The notes below the pieces were generated by a model. That model searched no databases and was not told where the DNA came from. It saw only the letters and a list, made by a program, of their open reading frames with translations. Positions 24,041 through 32,954 of a DNA stretch of 64,000 bases are shown here, piece after piece. Source of the stretch: Achromobacter aloeverae (GTDB lineage Bacteria > Pseudomonadota > Gammaproteobacteria > Burkholderiales > Burkholderiaceae_B); contig NZ_PYAL01000006.1 of assembly GCF_004121055.1 (NCBI RefSeq), positions 62,001 to 126,000 of the forward strand. The letters are read 5' to 3'. Position numbers and translations under genes: made by a program. How positions within the stretch are numbered: the stretch's first letter is position 1; each line of letters opens with the position of its first letter.

Positions 24041-25489
24041 CTATGCCGTCGCGGCCACCTCGGCGCCGGCCGGCTCGCGCACCGTGACCTCGGTCAGCGC
24101 AACATTCAGGGGCGCCACCGACTTCGCCTTGAAGGCGCCATTGGCCAGGACCAGGATGTCGCCCGCCTTTTCCTCGCCCACCGCCGCGCTGGCCAGCGAC
24201 ATGAACTTGCGCTCGATCTCGCTGTGCGGCATGGGATTCTCGGGCATGCCCAGCGAATAGTCCACCTGGCGCGTCAGCACCTTGCCCTGGCGGGTATGGA
24301 TGGTGACCTTGCCGCCGTAGATGTCGGGATAGGCCCGGTCGATTTCCGGATCGATCTCGATTTCCACCCGCTTGGACAGGTCGAAGACCTGCTTTTCGAC
24401 GATGCGTTCGGGCGTGAACTGCTCCAGGTAGGCCTGCCCGTCCGTCATCGCCACCGCGATGTTGTAGCGCAGGCTCATTTGCGCATTCAGCACGGAATCC
24501 GCGCGGTAGTCGAATCCCGTCTGCGTCCGCACCACGCTGGGGATGCCGGCCACGATGCGCGCCACGTCGGCGACGTCCAGGTCGTTCTCGCGGACCAGGG
24601 CCAGGGCGGCATCCACGCAGGCATGGTTGCTGCCGCAGCAGGCGTGCGGCTTGAAGCAGGTCGCGTCGGCATGCCAGAAGGACCCGAGGTCCTTGGTGAT
24701 CATGCCGGGACGCGGACTATCGGACATGCCGAACAGCAGGCCGCCATCCTCGGCTTCCAGGATGTAGCGCGGGCCCACGAAACCCCGGGCCGCCAGTAGC
24801 GCGGCCGCCACCCCGGCCTCCGCCGAACGGCCGGGATGCATGCGCTTGCTCATGCCGCCGTCCGCGGTGAACGCCCAAAGCCCGGCGGATTGCGTGCCGG
24901 CCAGGCCCAGCGCGCTGGCCGTGGTGGCGGCGTCCAGGCCCAGTATCACGCTGGCCGCGGCGGCCGCCGCCAGCGTGCCGGTGGTGCCGGTAAGGTGCCA
25001 GCCGCGCATGCGCGCACGGCTGGGATTGGCGGCCTGGCTGACGCGGTTCATGGTCTCGTAGCCGGCCGCCATGGCGACCATCGCGGTCCGGCCATCCACG
25101 CGCTCGCGTTCGCCCAAGGCCAGCACCACGGGCACGACCAGGGCGCCGGGATGGATCTTTGCGCGGCTGTGGTCGTCGAAGTCGAAGCTGTGGATCGCCG
25201 TGCCGGCCGCCAGGACACTGTTGTTCACGCTGACACGCGCCTGTGCGCCCCACAGACCCGCTTCCGCGGGGCCCTGGCGGTCCTTGGCATAGTCGCGCAT
25301 GATGCGGCCCCAGGGCGTGGTCAGGCCATACAGCCCGCAACCCACCGTATCGACCAGCGCCTTGGCCAGGACGTCCTGCGTATGCCCGGGCACGTCGCGC
25401 GGCCGCAGGTTCGCGATGAATTCCGCGAGGGCCAGGGTGATGCCCCGGTGTTCCGCCGCGAGCGCCTTCCAGGATTTCAAGTCATCCAT
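24041..25489 (-). CDS. MmgE/PrpD family protein (copy 1)
   Basis: A 482-residue MmgE/PrpD protein. The family includes 2-methylcitrate dehydratase, cis-aconitate decarboxylase and iminodisuccinate epimerase. Active-site motif HSFDFDDHSRAKIHPG is intact, as is the lid motif FKPHACCGSNH. Start: of two nearby ATGs I choose the one at 25489, six bases after GGGAG. The Bug gene ends 35 bases upstream, so protein and uptake receptor are probably a functional pair. Cytoplasmic; no signal. It is one of four paralogues in this operon that differ in active-site residues. Confidence 0.93.
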   Translation of the reverse strand: MDDLKSWKALAAEHRGITLALAEFIANLRPRDVPGHTQDVLAKALVDTVGCGLYGLTTPWGRIMRDYAKDRQGPAEAGLWGAQARVSVNNSVLAAGTAIHSFDFDDHSRAKIHPGALVVPVVLALGERERVDGRTAMVAMAAGYETMNRVSQAANPSRARMRGWHLTGTTGTLAAAAAASVILGLDAATTASALGLAGTQSAGLWAFTADGGMSKRMHPGRSAEAGVAAALLAARGFVGPRYILEAEDGGLLFGMSDSPRPGMITKDLGSFWHADATCFKPHACCGSNHACVDAALALVRENDLDVADVARIVAGIPSVVRTQTGFDYRADSVLNAQMSLRYNIAVAMTDGQAYLEQFTPERIVEKQVFDLSKRVEIEIDPEIDRAYPDIYGGKVTIHTRQGKVLTRQVDYSLGMPENPMPHSEIERKFMSLASAAVGEEKAGDILVLANGAFKAKSVAPLNVALTEVTVREPAGAEVAATA

Positions 25490-25524
25490 GTCCATCTCCC
25501 GTACTTTTCCCGTACCTATGCATG

Positions 25525-26529
25525 TCAATCGCCCTTCGCGCCCGACGCGCGGGCCACCTCGCCCCAGCGCACCGTTTCCGACTTCATGAACCCGGCAAAC
25601 GCTTCCGGCGATTCCTGGGTAAACGGCTCGATGCCCAGCTTGTTCAGGCTGGCTTTCACATCGGGCGAATTCACGGCCTGGACCAAGGCCTTGTGCAGCT
25701 TGTCCACGATGGGTTTGGGCGTCTTGGCGGGGGCCATGACGCCGAACCAGTTGAAGGCGAGCACCGTGGGCAGGCCGCCTTCCACCGATGTGGGGATGTC
25801 GGGCATGATCGAGGCGCGGTGGTTGTCGGTGACCGCGATGGGACGCAGCTTGCCTTCGCTGACCATGGCGAACAGCGCCGGCAGGTCGACAATGATGCCG
25901 TCCACGTGGCCGCCGACCGCGTCGGTGATGGCCGGGCCGGCGCCCTTGTACGGCACGTGGACGATGCGGCCCTTGGACGCGATCTTCAATAGCTCGATGG
26001 CCAGGTGCGGCAGGCCGCCGTTGCCGGACGAGGCCAACGTGATATCGCGCTTGCGCGACAGCTCCACCAATTCCTTCAGGCTCTTGGCGGGAACATCGGG
26101 ATTCAACGCGATCAGCTCCGGCGTGGCCGCCACGGTCGTGATGGCGACCAGGTCCTTGAGCGGGTCGAACGGCATATTGCTGTACGTGTGAGGGCTGATC
26201 ACCAGCGGGCTCGCGCTGCCCAGGGTGATGGTGTAGCCGTCCGGCGCGGCGCGCACCGTGTATTCCGTGCCGATGATGGCGTTGGCGCCGGCTCGGTTGT
26301 CCACGATGACCGAACCGCCCAGGATCTGTCCCAGCTTCGGCGCGATGATGCGCGCGACGATATCGTTGGAGCCGCCGGGCGGGAAGCCCACCACCAGGTG
26401 GATGGGGCGCGAGGGGTACTTGTCCTCGGCGGCGGCCGGTCCGGCCAGGCAGGCGGCCGCCAACAGGGCGATGGCGGCGGCGCCGGCGCCGGCGCGTATG
26501 GAAAGCAGGGATTTCATGCGGTTCAACAT
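25525..26529 (-). CDS. Bug-family (TTT) substrate-binding protein
   Basis: A 334-residue periplasmic binding protein with a long signal peptide (core ALLAAACLAGPAAA, cleavage near residue 35 before EDKYPSRP) and ligand-loop motifs VGFPPGGSNDIVAR and VPYKGAGPA. A Cys at the end of the signal core (AAACLAG) could in principle allow lipid attachment, but the AAE-type cleavage site downstream is more typical of the family. AAGGAG precedes the ATG. It sits between two PrpD-like genes within the distal operon. Confidence 0.92.
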   Translation of the reverse strand: MLNRMKSLLSIRAGAGAAAIALLAAACLAGPAAAEDKYPSRPIHLVVGFPPGGSNDIVARIIAPKLGQILGGSVIVDNRAGANAIIGTEYTVRAAPDGYTITLGSASPLVISPHTYSNMPFDPLKDLVAITTVAATPELIALNPDVPAKSLKELVELSRKRDITLASSGNGGLPHLAIELLKIASKGRIVHVPYKGAGPAITDAVGGHVDGIIVDLPALFAMVSEGKLRPIAVTDNHRASIMPDIPTSVEGGLPTVLAFNWFGVMAPAKTPKPIVDKLHKALVQAVNSPDVKASLNKLGIEPFTQESPEAFAGFMKSETVRWGEVARASGAKGD

Positions 26530-26709
26530 AGTGTCTCCTTATTCTTTTGCTTACGTGTCCGGACCGGGTGGCCCAAGACCAGGCCGATTGTCATCCGCCG
26601 TGTGCGCCGGAACCATCGCCAGGATGGCGGGAGGGGCTAGGGCGCGCCCCATCCACCGCGAGGGCTGGGAACCCGCCGACGGCCCCTCCGCGGCCTCCCT
26701 GCGTTTTCC

Positions 26710-28080
26710 TTATGCCCGCTTGGCCGCGCTCGATGGGATATCGGCGAACAGGCGCATCAGTTCCGCCACGTTGTCGACGTTCTCGATGTTCGCCACGGTT
26801 TCCGCTATTTGCGCCGAACGCTGCGCGCCGAGTACCGGTTGAGTCAGGCTGTCGAACTTGCCGCGCAGCTCGTCATCCGACATCGCGTTCTGGATGGATC
26901 CCTTCGGATAGTCCACCTGCGACACGTAACGCGTGCCGTCGTCCATCTCCATGGTCATGCGGCACGACACCCCGCGCGGCAGGCTTGGGTCCACGGTGAT
27001 CCTTACCCGCTCCGACAGCTTCGTCAGCATGGGCTCCTTCAGGCGCGCGTTGTTGTACTGGGGGAAAAGCGCCTGGCCGTCGGTCAGCGCCACCGCCACC
27101 GAGTAAGGCAGGCTGACCTGCGCCTCATGGTAGGTGACCGGATTGGCGTTCTGGTGATACAGGGCCCAATCCGGGTGCCGGGCCATCTCGATGTGCTTCA
27201 CCTTGTCCAGGTCGGGCGCATGCTTGCGACGGACCTCCAGCGCGCAATCGATGGCGTTGTGGATGGGGCGCGCGCACGAATACGGCTTGAATTCGATATC
27301 GAGCGGATATTCGCGGTCCAGGCCCGCCACCAGCTGACCGGGATCGTTCTTGTCCGTGAAGGCCTTCAGGAAGCCGCGCTCACCTTCGAAAATGGTGGCA
27401 GCGCCGGTGAAGCCCAGGTGCGCCATCAAGGCTGCGGTCACGCCGTTGCGCGCGGCCGGGCCAGGGTTGAAGCGCTTCTGCATGGACGGGCCGTACATTT
27501 CCATCAGGCCGCTCGCTTGCGCGCCGGCCAAGCCCAGCGCCGAGACCATCTGGTCCGCGCTCAGGTTCGCCAGCAAGGATGCCGCCACGGTGGCGCCGAA
27601 TACCCCGCACGTGGGCGTTGTGTGAAAGCCGCGATTGCGCAGCGAATTGTTCGCCGCCTTGCTGACGCGCTCCATCATTTCGCAACCCGCGGCCAGCGCC
27701 GACAGCAGTTGCCTGCCGGTGGCCGAGCCGCGTTCGGCGGTGGCGAGCGCGGCGGAGAACACCGGAGGGCTGAAGTGGAACAGCGCCAGCACGTCGATGT
27801 CGTCGAGTTCGACGCTGTGCGACGAAATGGCGTTGGCGAACGCGGCCTGCATGGCGGGCACACGCGCACCGTCGCCGATCAGCGTGGCTTCGCCGTTGCC
27901 GCCCGAGGAAAGCGCGAACTTGCGCGCCGCCACGCCACTACCTGTCTGGCTGCCCGACACGGCGACGCCGAGGTAATCCAGCAGCAGGCGCTTCATCGCC
28001 TTCCTGTTGGCTTCCGGCAGCTTTTCCGGCTTGAAGGAGAGGAAATGGTCCGCGAGTTGTTGGGCTACTGTCTTTGTCAT
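26710..28080 (-). CDS. MmgE/PrpD family protein (copy 2), variant active site
   Basis: A 456-residue MmgE/PrpD protein, start at the ATG after AGGAAC. Where other members have a DD-x-HPG motif, this one reads HSVELDDIDVLALFHFS, keeping both acidic residues and one His but losing the HPG. The lid motif is FKPYSCARPIH. This suggests a different substrate or a changed chemistry relative to copies 1 and 3. It follows copy 3 after 86 bases and is separated from the Bug gene by 180 bases. A longer upstream frame that runs into copy 3 is not coding. Confidence 0.92.
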   Translation of the reverse strand: MTKTVAQQLADHFLSFKPEKLPEANRKAMKRLLLDYLGVAVSGSQTGSGVAARKFALSSGGNGEATLIGDGARVPAMQAAFANAISSHSVELDDIDVLALFHFSPPVFSAALATAERGSATGRQLLSALAAGCEMMERVSKAANNSLRNRGFHTTPTCGVFGATVAASLLANLSADQMVSALGLAGAQASGLMEMYGPSMQKRFNPGPAARNGVTAALMAHLGFTGAATIFEGERGFLKAFTDKNDPGQLVAGLDREYPLDIEFKPYSCARPIHNAIDCALEVRRKHAPDLDKVKHIEMARHPDWALYHQNANPVTYHEAQVSLPYSVAVALTDGQALFPQYNNARLKEPMLTKLSERVRITVDPSLPRGVSCRMTMEMDDGTRYVSQVDYPKGSIQNAMSDDELRGKFDSLTQPVLGAQRSAQIAETVANIENVDNVAELMRLFADIPSSAAKRA

Positions 28081-28166
28081 GATGTTCCTGTCTTGACTGG
28101 GGATGAATAAGGGAAAAAATTCGGGAGGAAAGATTCGGGAGGAAAAATTCGTGGCCGGCCGCCGCT

Positions 28167-29567
28167 TCACCGGCGCGCGGCGGCGAGCAGGGCGATCAGC
28201 GCCGCTGGGCTGTCCAGCGTGTCCAGCCGCGCGCATAACTGCACGACCTCGTCGATGTCGGCCGCGCGGAGGCAGGGCGCGGCCACATTGCGGAACTTGT
28301 ATTCCACGTCTTCCGGCTTCAGCGGGTTCTCGGGACTGCCGCGTCGGTTCAGGATCCGGTGCGCCAGTTCGCGGCCGTCGCGGGTGCGTACCCGTACCGT
28401 GGCGGCATGGCGGTATGCGGGGCCCATGGCGTCGATCTCTTCGTCCGCCCGCGCGGTGATGCGGCTGATGAAATCCAGCAGCTTCGGATCCTTGAGGCGG
28501 TCCTCGCGGTACTGGTTGACGAACGCCATGCCGTCGTGCGCGATCACGGCCAGCCCGTAGTACAGGTTCATCTGCGCCGCCGTCACGCCCTGGGCCTTGT
28601 AGTCCCATGCGCAATGCACGAAGGTCATCTGGCTGACGCCTACATCCAGCGCGGCGATGTCGTCGGGCGCCAGCGCATGGGCCTGCATGATGTGCGCCAG
28701 GGCGTCCAGCGCCGAATGGATGCTGGTGACGCTGGCATGCGGCTTGTAGCCGGTCTTGGCCGTTTCCCACACCGTGCCCAGTCCTTCGGTCAGGCGCGCG
28801 GCGTTCGGTTCGTCCGAGTACGTGGACAGGTAGCCGCCATAACTGGCTTCCAGCACGTCGGTGATGCCCGTGAAGGCCTTGGCGGCCAGCTGCGCGGCAT
28901 ATACGCCGCTCTGGGCGGCGCGTCCGGAATGGAAGCGCTTGACCATGGCGCCTTCCTGCGCGGCCATCAGGCCGCCGGCCTGCGAGCCGACGATGCCCAG
29001 CGCATGCAGCATCCGGTTCGCGTCCAGGTCCAGGCTCCTGCCCGCGGTGCCGGCGGCCACGAAGGCGCCGGAGGTGCCTTGCGGATGGAAGCCGCGGAAG
29101 AACAGGCTCATGGTCGCCGCATTGCCCACGCGCGTGCCGACCTCGTAGCCCGTGGCCATGGCGGTGATCACATCGCGCCCGGTCCAGTTGCCGTCGCGCT
29201 CGGCGAAGGCCAGGGCGATCGGCGTGGCGATGGAGCCCGGGTGGACGATGGACTCCTTGTGGATATCGTCCAGCTCGAACGCATGGCCGGCGGTCGCGTT
29301 CACCAGCACGGCGCCGGCCACGGAGGTCTTGCTATCGCTGCCGAAGATGGACGCGACGGGGGCGGCGTTTTCCTCCTCGACCATTTCCCGCACCTTTTGC
29401 GTCCAGGGCAGGGTCGCGCCGTACAGGCAGCAGCCGATGCTGTCCAGCGCGCTGGTCTTGATGCGCGCCACGACCTCGGCGGGCAGGTCCTCATAACGGA
29501 TCGACGCGGCGAACGCGGCCAGGTCGCGCGTGGCGTTCTCCAACAGGGGCGGCTTGGAACTGCTCAT
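28167..29567 (-). CDS. MmgE/PrpD family protein (copy 3)
   Basis: A 466-residue MmgE/PrpD protein with a canonical HAFELDDIHKESIVHPG motif (about residues 114-130) and lid motif YKPHASVTSIH. The C-terminal RGSPENPLKPEDVEYKF element is typical of the family. GGAG precedes the ATG at eight bases. It lies 50 bases after the preceding Bug gene. Together with copy 2 it may form a heteromeric or two-step pair acting on that Bug protein's ligand; this is inference from adjacency. Confidence 0.93.
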   Translation of the reverse strand: MSSSKPPLLENATRDLAAFAASIRYEDLPAEVVARIKTSALDSIGCCLYGATLPWTQKVREMVEEENAAPVASIFGSDSKTSVAGAVLVNATAGHAFELDDIHKESIVHPGSIATPIALAFAERDGNWTGRDVITAMATGYEVGTRVGNAATMSLFFRGFHPQGTSGAFVAAGTAGRSLDLDANRMLHALGIVGSQAGGLMAAQEGAMVKRFHSGRAAQSGVYAAQLAAKAFTGITDVLEASYGGYLSTYSDEPNAARLTEGLGTVWETAKTGYKPHASVTSIHSALDALAHIMQAHALAPDDIAALDVGVSQMTFVHCAWDYKAQGVTAAQMNLYYGLAVIAHDGMAFVNQYREDRLKDPKLLDFISRITARADEEIDAMGPAYRHAATVRVRTRDGRELAHRILNRRGSPENPLKPEDVEYKFRNVAAPCLRAADIDEVVQLCARLDTLDSPAALIALLAAARR

Positions 29568-29617
29568 GAATGTGTCTCCATAACGGTGTTCACGCGGTGT
29601 TCATACGGTGTCGACGG

Positions 29618-30592
29618 CTAGTCGATGTGGGTGCCCGAGGCCTTGATGGCCTTGGCCCATTTCTCCGACTCGGCCTGGAGGAACGCGGCGGTCCTGTCCG
29701 GCCCCTCGTTGATGATGCTGACGCCCGCGTTGCCGAGGCGCTGCCGCAGGTCGGGCGATTTCAGCGCTTCGTCGAACTTGGCGGCCAGCGTGGACACGAT
29801 GCCGGGCGGCAGCTTGGCTGGTCCCAGCAGCATGTACCAGGTGGTCACCGAATAGCCCTTCACGCCGCCTTCGGCGATGGTGGGGATCTCCGGCGCGATG
29901 GGCGAGCGCGTGCTGCCGGTCTGTCCCAGCGCCCGCACCCGGTTGTCGCGGATATACGGCAGGCTTTCCGAAATGGGCAGCATGGTGATGTCCACGCGAT
30001 TGCCCAGCAGGTCGGTCATGATGGCGCCGCCGCCCTTGTACGGCACGTGCAGGTAGCGCAGGTCCGACATCGATCGCAAGACTTCGGTGGCCAGGTGCGA
30101 CGAGCTGCCATTGCCCGAGCTGGCGAAGCGGATGGCGTCGGGGCTGGCCGAGCTGGCCTTCACCAGGTCCGCGATGGAGTGGATGGGAAGGTCGTTCCGG
30201 ACCATCAGCACCAGCGGCGCCTCGCCCACCAGCGCGATCGGCTTGAAGTCGCCCAGCTTGTATTCGACCTTGCGATAGAGGCTGGGATTGATGGCGATGC
30301 CCGGCGTGCTGAACAGCAGGGTATAGCCGTCGGCCGGCGCCGTGGCGGCGGCGTCGAAGGCCAGGTTGCCCCCCGCGCCGGGCCGGTTCTCCACGACGAA
30401 GCTGTAGCCGGACAGTTCTCCCACCTTCTGCGTGACCATGCGCGTCACGATGTCGGCGCTGCCGCCGGCGGGGAAGGCCACCAGCACCCGGATGGGACGC
30501 GATGGATAGGTGTCGGCCTGCGCGGCGGGCGGCACGGCGCAGGCCAGGGCGGCGGCGGCCAGCCAGGCGCGCACGGGTAAGGTGAGGGGCAT
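29618..30592 (-). CDS. Bug-family (TTT) substrate-binding protein
   Basis: A 324-residue periplasmic binding protein, start at the ATG with AGGAG seven bases before it. Signal peptide core AWLAAAALACAVPPAAQA, cleavage before DTYPSRP. Ligand-loop motifs VAFPAGGSADIVTR and VPYKGGGAI. It sits 36 bases after the lactonase gene and just before two PrpD-like genes. Confidence 0.92.
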   Translation of the reverse strand: MPLTLPVRAWLAAAALACAVPPAAQADTYPSRPIRVLVAFPAGGSADIVTRMVTQKVGELSGYSFVVENRPGAGGNLAFDAAATAPADGYTLLFSTPGIAINPSLYRKVEYKLGDFKPIALVGEAPLVLMVRNDLPIHSIADLVKASSASPDAIRFASSGNGSSSHLATEVLRSMSDLRYLHVPYKGGGAIMTDLLGNRVDITMLPISESLPYIRDNRVRALGQTGSTRSPIAPEIPTIAEGGVKGYSVTTWYMLLGPAKLPPGIVSTLAAKFDEALKSPDLRQRLGNAGVSIINEGPDRTAAFLQAESEKWAKAIKASGTHID

Positions 30593-30628
30593 AACGGGTC
30601 TCCTGGTGGTCGCCATGGGTGGCGTTTG

Positions 30629-31447
30629 TTATTCGGACGGCATCACGTCAAGCCGAACCGCGATGTCCCGCAGGTCTTCGGACGGCGCCGGATAGCGCCG
30701 CATGACCAGCGGGTCGTGGCCCGGCACGATGTGCCGGGGCGAGGCGGCGAGCCTGTGCAGCGTGTCGTAGCCTTCCAGCGCCTGGCCGACGTTGAACATG
30801 GTCGTGAAGGCGCGCTTCTTCTCGAAGTGCTCGTAGAAATGGCTGGTGTCGGAGGCCAGCACGACCCAGCCGCGCTGCGTATGCACGCGCACGCATTGCA
30901 GGCCGTGCGTGTGGCCGCCGATGTGGTGGATGCTGAGTCCGGGCGCCAGCTCCGCATCGCCGGAATGGAAGACCACGCGGTCCTTGTAGACCATGCGCAC
31001 CATGCCCGTCACTTCTTCCACCTCGTAGCCATGGTTGAACTGGCGATGCCGCATGTGGCGTCCGGTCGCGTAGGCCATCTCGGCGTCCTGCAGGTGGAAG
31101 CGGGCCTTGGCGAAGGTATCGAACGTGCCGACGTGGTCGTAGTGGAGATGCGTGATGATCACGTCCTCGACCTGCGACACGTCGACATCCAGCAGCGCCA
31201 GGCTGTCGGCCACCGTGCGCAGCAAGGTGCGGCCGCGCTTCTGCGCGACGTCGGCGCCGAAGCCGGTGTCGACGCAATACACGCGGCCATGGCCGCGCAC
31301 CAGCCATACGAAATAATCCATGGGCATGGGCGCGTCGTGCGGATCGCCGCCGATGAAATGGTTGTGGCGCCGGGCGTCGCGGGTGGCGTAGCGGATGGCG
31401 TAGACCTCGTAGGACGGCAGGTTGGAAGCTCGGTGGGTATCGGTCAT
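30629..31447 (-). CDS. Metallo-beta-lactamase-fold lactonase (AHL-lactonase-like), copy A
   Basis: A 272-residue cytoplasmic MBL-fold hydrolase of the N-acyl-homoserine-lactonase-like group. Metal ligands: His100, His102, Asp104 and His105 in HLHYDH, His179 in GGHTHG, Asp200 in LASDTSH, and His244 in VPGHDPL. This complete set predicts a dinuclear zinc site. The group opens lactone rings; in a catabolic operon a ring-opening of a pathway lactone is more likely than quorum quenching. The start is the ATG at 31447, with only a weak purine run before it. A close paralogue heads the proximal operon. Confidence 0.88.
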   Translation of the reverse strand: MTDTHRASNLPSYEVYAIRYATRDARRHNHFIGGDPHDAPMPMDYFVWLVRGHGRVYCVDTGFGADVAQKRGRTLLRTVADSLALLDVDVSQVEDVIITHLHYDHVGTFDTFAKARFHLQDAEMAYATGRHMRHRQFNHGYEVEEVTGMVRMVYKDRVVFHSGDAELAPGLSIHHIGGHTHGLQCVRVHTQRGWVVLASDTSHFYEHFEKKRAFTTMFNVGQALEGYDTLHRLAASPRHIVPGHDPLVMRRYPAPSEDLRDIAVRLDVMPSE

Positions 31448-31568
31448 TTTTTCTGCTTGGCGTGGGTGTAGCGACGGGAGGGGCGTCGGCGATAGTGGCG
31501 GGAGAGCGGTAACGAAAGGGGCAGGGGAAGCGATCGGCGCGGATGCATGGCTGGGGGCGCGGCGTGTG

Positions 31569-32942
31569 TCAGGACGCGCCGCGCAGCAGGTCGCCCAGCG
31601 CACCGGCGGCCGGCAAGGCCTCCAAGGCAAGAACGGTGTCGCGGACGGGACCGACGGCAGCCCCGTGCACGCCGGCCGCCACCGTCTCGAATTTGCGGAC
31701 GATGTCTTGCGGCGACATGGGGTTCTCGGGCTCGCCCAGGGCGTGGTCCAGCGTGTGGCGCAGCGTGCTGCCGTCTTCCAGCGTGAGCTCGACCACAGCC
31801 GGCCGACGGTCGGGATAGCCGGCGTCCAGGCGGTTGTCCGCGCGCACGTCGGTTTTCTCCATCAGCGCGCGGACGCGGGGATCGGCCAGCATGCTGGCGG
31901 TGAACCGCGCGGGCGTGGCATCGCCCGCGACCAGCATGGCGGCGATCGAGAAGCCGATGGAGAACTGCGCCTGGTCGGCGTTCAAGGGGGGCTCCACGGC
32001 CGCCGCGAACGTGACCGTGTCCACGCTTACGCGTAGGCGGGCGATCCGTGACGCCGTGACGCCTTGCGCGCGCACCAGCGCCGCGACGGCGTCGACCGGC
32101 GCATGGTTGCCGCGGCAGCCGCCGTGCACCTTCACATAGGTTTCACCGATATGCCATCGTTCCCCGAGGCCTGCGCCCGCGCGGTCGGCGCGGGCTTCGT
32201 CGGCGTAGGCCTTCAGGAATCCATTCTCGAAAATGTCCGGCGTGCCGGTGGCGCCCTGGTCCGCGTACATGGCTGACAGGAGCCCGCCCTCGCTGCTGCG
32301 GCCTACCTGCAAGGGCTGGCTGTCGGCGCTCTTGAGCGCCACCTTCAAGCCCGCGCCGTGACTGCATGCAATGGCGACGGCGTGGGCCGCGCGTGCGGCG
32401 GGTAGCCCCAGCAGATTGGCGGCCGCGGCGGCCGTGGCGGGAGCGGCCAATATGGCCGTGCTCTGGAAACCGCGTCGTACCGTGGAGGGGTAGATGGCGT
32501 GGCCCAGTCGCAGGAACACCTCGTAGCCCACGGCCACGGCTTCGAGCAGCGCCCGACCGGATGCGCCGCGCGCCTGTGCCAGGGCCATCGTCGCGGGAAT
32601 CACGGCCGACGACGGATGGCCGCCGGTATACCGCGAGCCGTCCTCGAAATACGTGGAGTGGGCCAGCGCGCTGTTGATGATGGCGGCGTCGCGCAAACCG
32701 CGGCCCTGGCGGGCGCCCCAGATCGGGAGGGGGCCGTCGCCCTGCAACAGGTTCAGCAACCGGGTGGCGTTGCCTGCCAGCAGGCCGCTGGCGGACGCGG
32801 CGATCGTGTCCAGGATGCGCAGCTTCACCGCCTGCGCCACATCCTGGGGCAATGACGCGTAGTGCGTAGCCGCTGCGAAGGCACCCAGGCGGGCAGCCAG
32901 CAGGGGCAGGGCCGCGGCGCGGGAATCCAGGGTCTTGGCCAT
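31569..32942 (-). CDS. MmgE/PrpD family protein (copy 4), variant active site
   Basis: A 457-residue MmgE/PrpD protein. The active-site region reads HSTYFEDGSRYTGGHPS: one of the two conserved aspartates is replaced, and HPG has become HPS. The lid motif VKVHGGCRGNHAP also differs from the other copies. It is thus the most divergent of the four. It starts 12 bases after the OYE-Bug fusion gene and is surely co-transcribed with it. Substrate unknown. Confidence 0.92.
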   Translation of the reverse strand: MAKTLDSRAAALPLLAARLGAFAAATHYASLPQDVAQAVKLRILDTIAASASGLLAGNATRLLNLLQGDGPLPIWGARQGRGLRDAAIINSALAHSTYFEDGSRYTGGHPSSAVIPATMALAQARGASGRALLEAVAVGYEVFLRLGHAIYPSTVRRGFQSTAILAAPATAAAAANLLGLPAARAAHAVAIACSHGAGLKVALKSADSQPLQVGRSSEGGLLSAMYADQGATGTPDIFENGFLKAYADEARADRAGAGLGERWHIGETYVKVHGGCRGNHAPVDAVAALVRAQGVTASRIARLRVSVDTVTFAAAVEPPLNADQAQFSIGFSIAAMLVAGDATPARFTASMLADPRVRALMEKTDVRADNRLDAGYPDRRPAVVELTLEDGSTLRHTLDHALGEPENPMSPQDIVRKFETVAAGVHGAAVGPVRDTVLALEALPAAGALGDLLRGAS

Positions 32943-32954
32943 GGCGCGCTCCCT

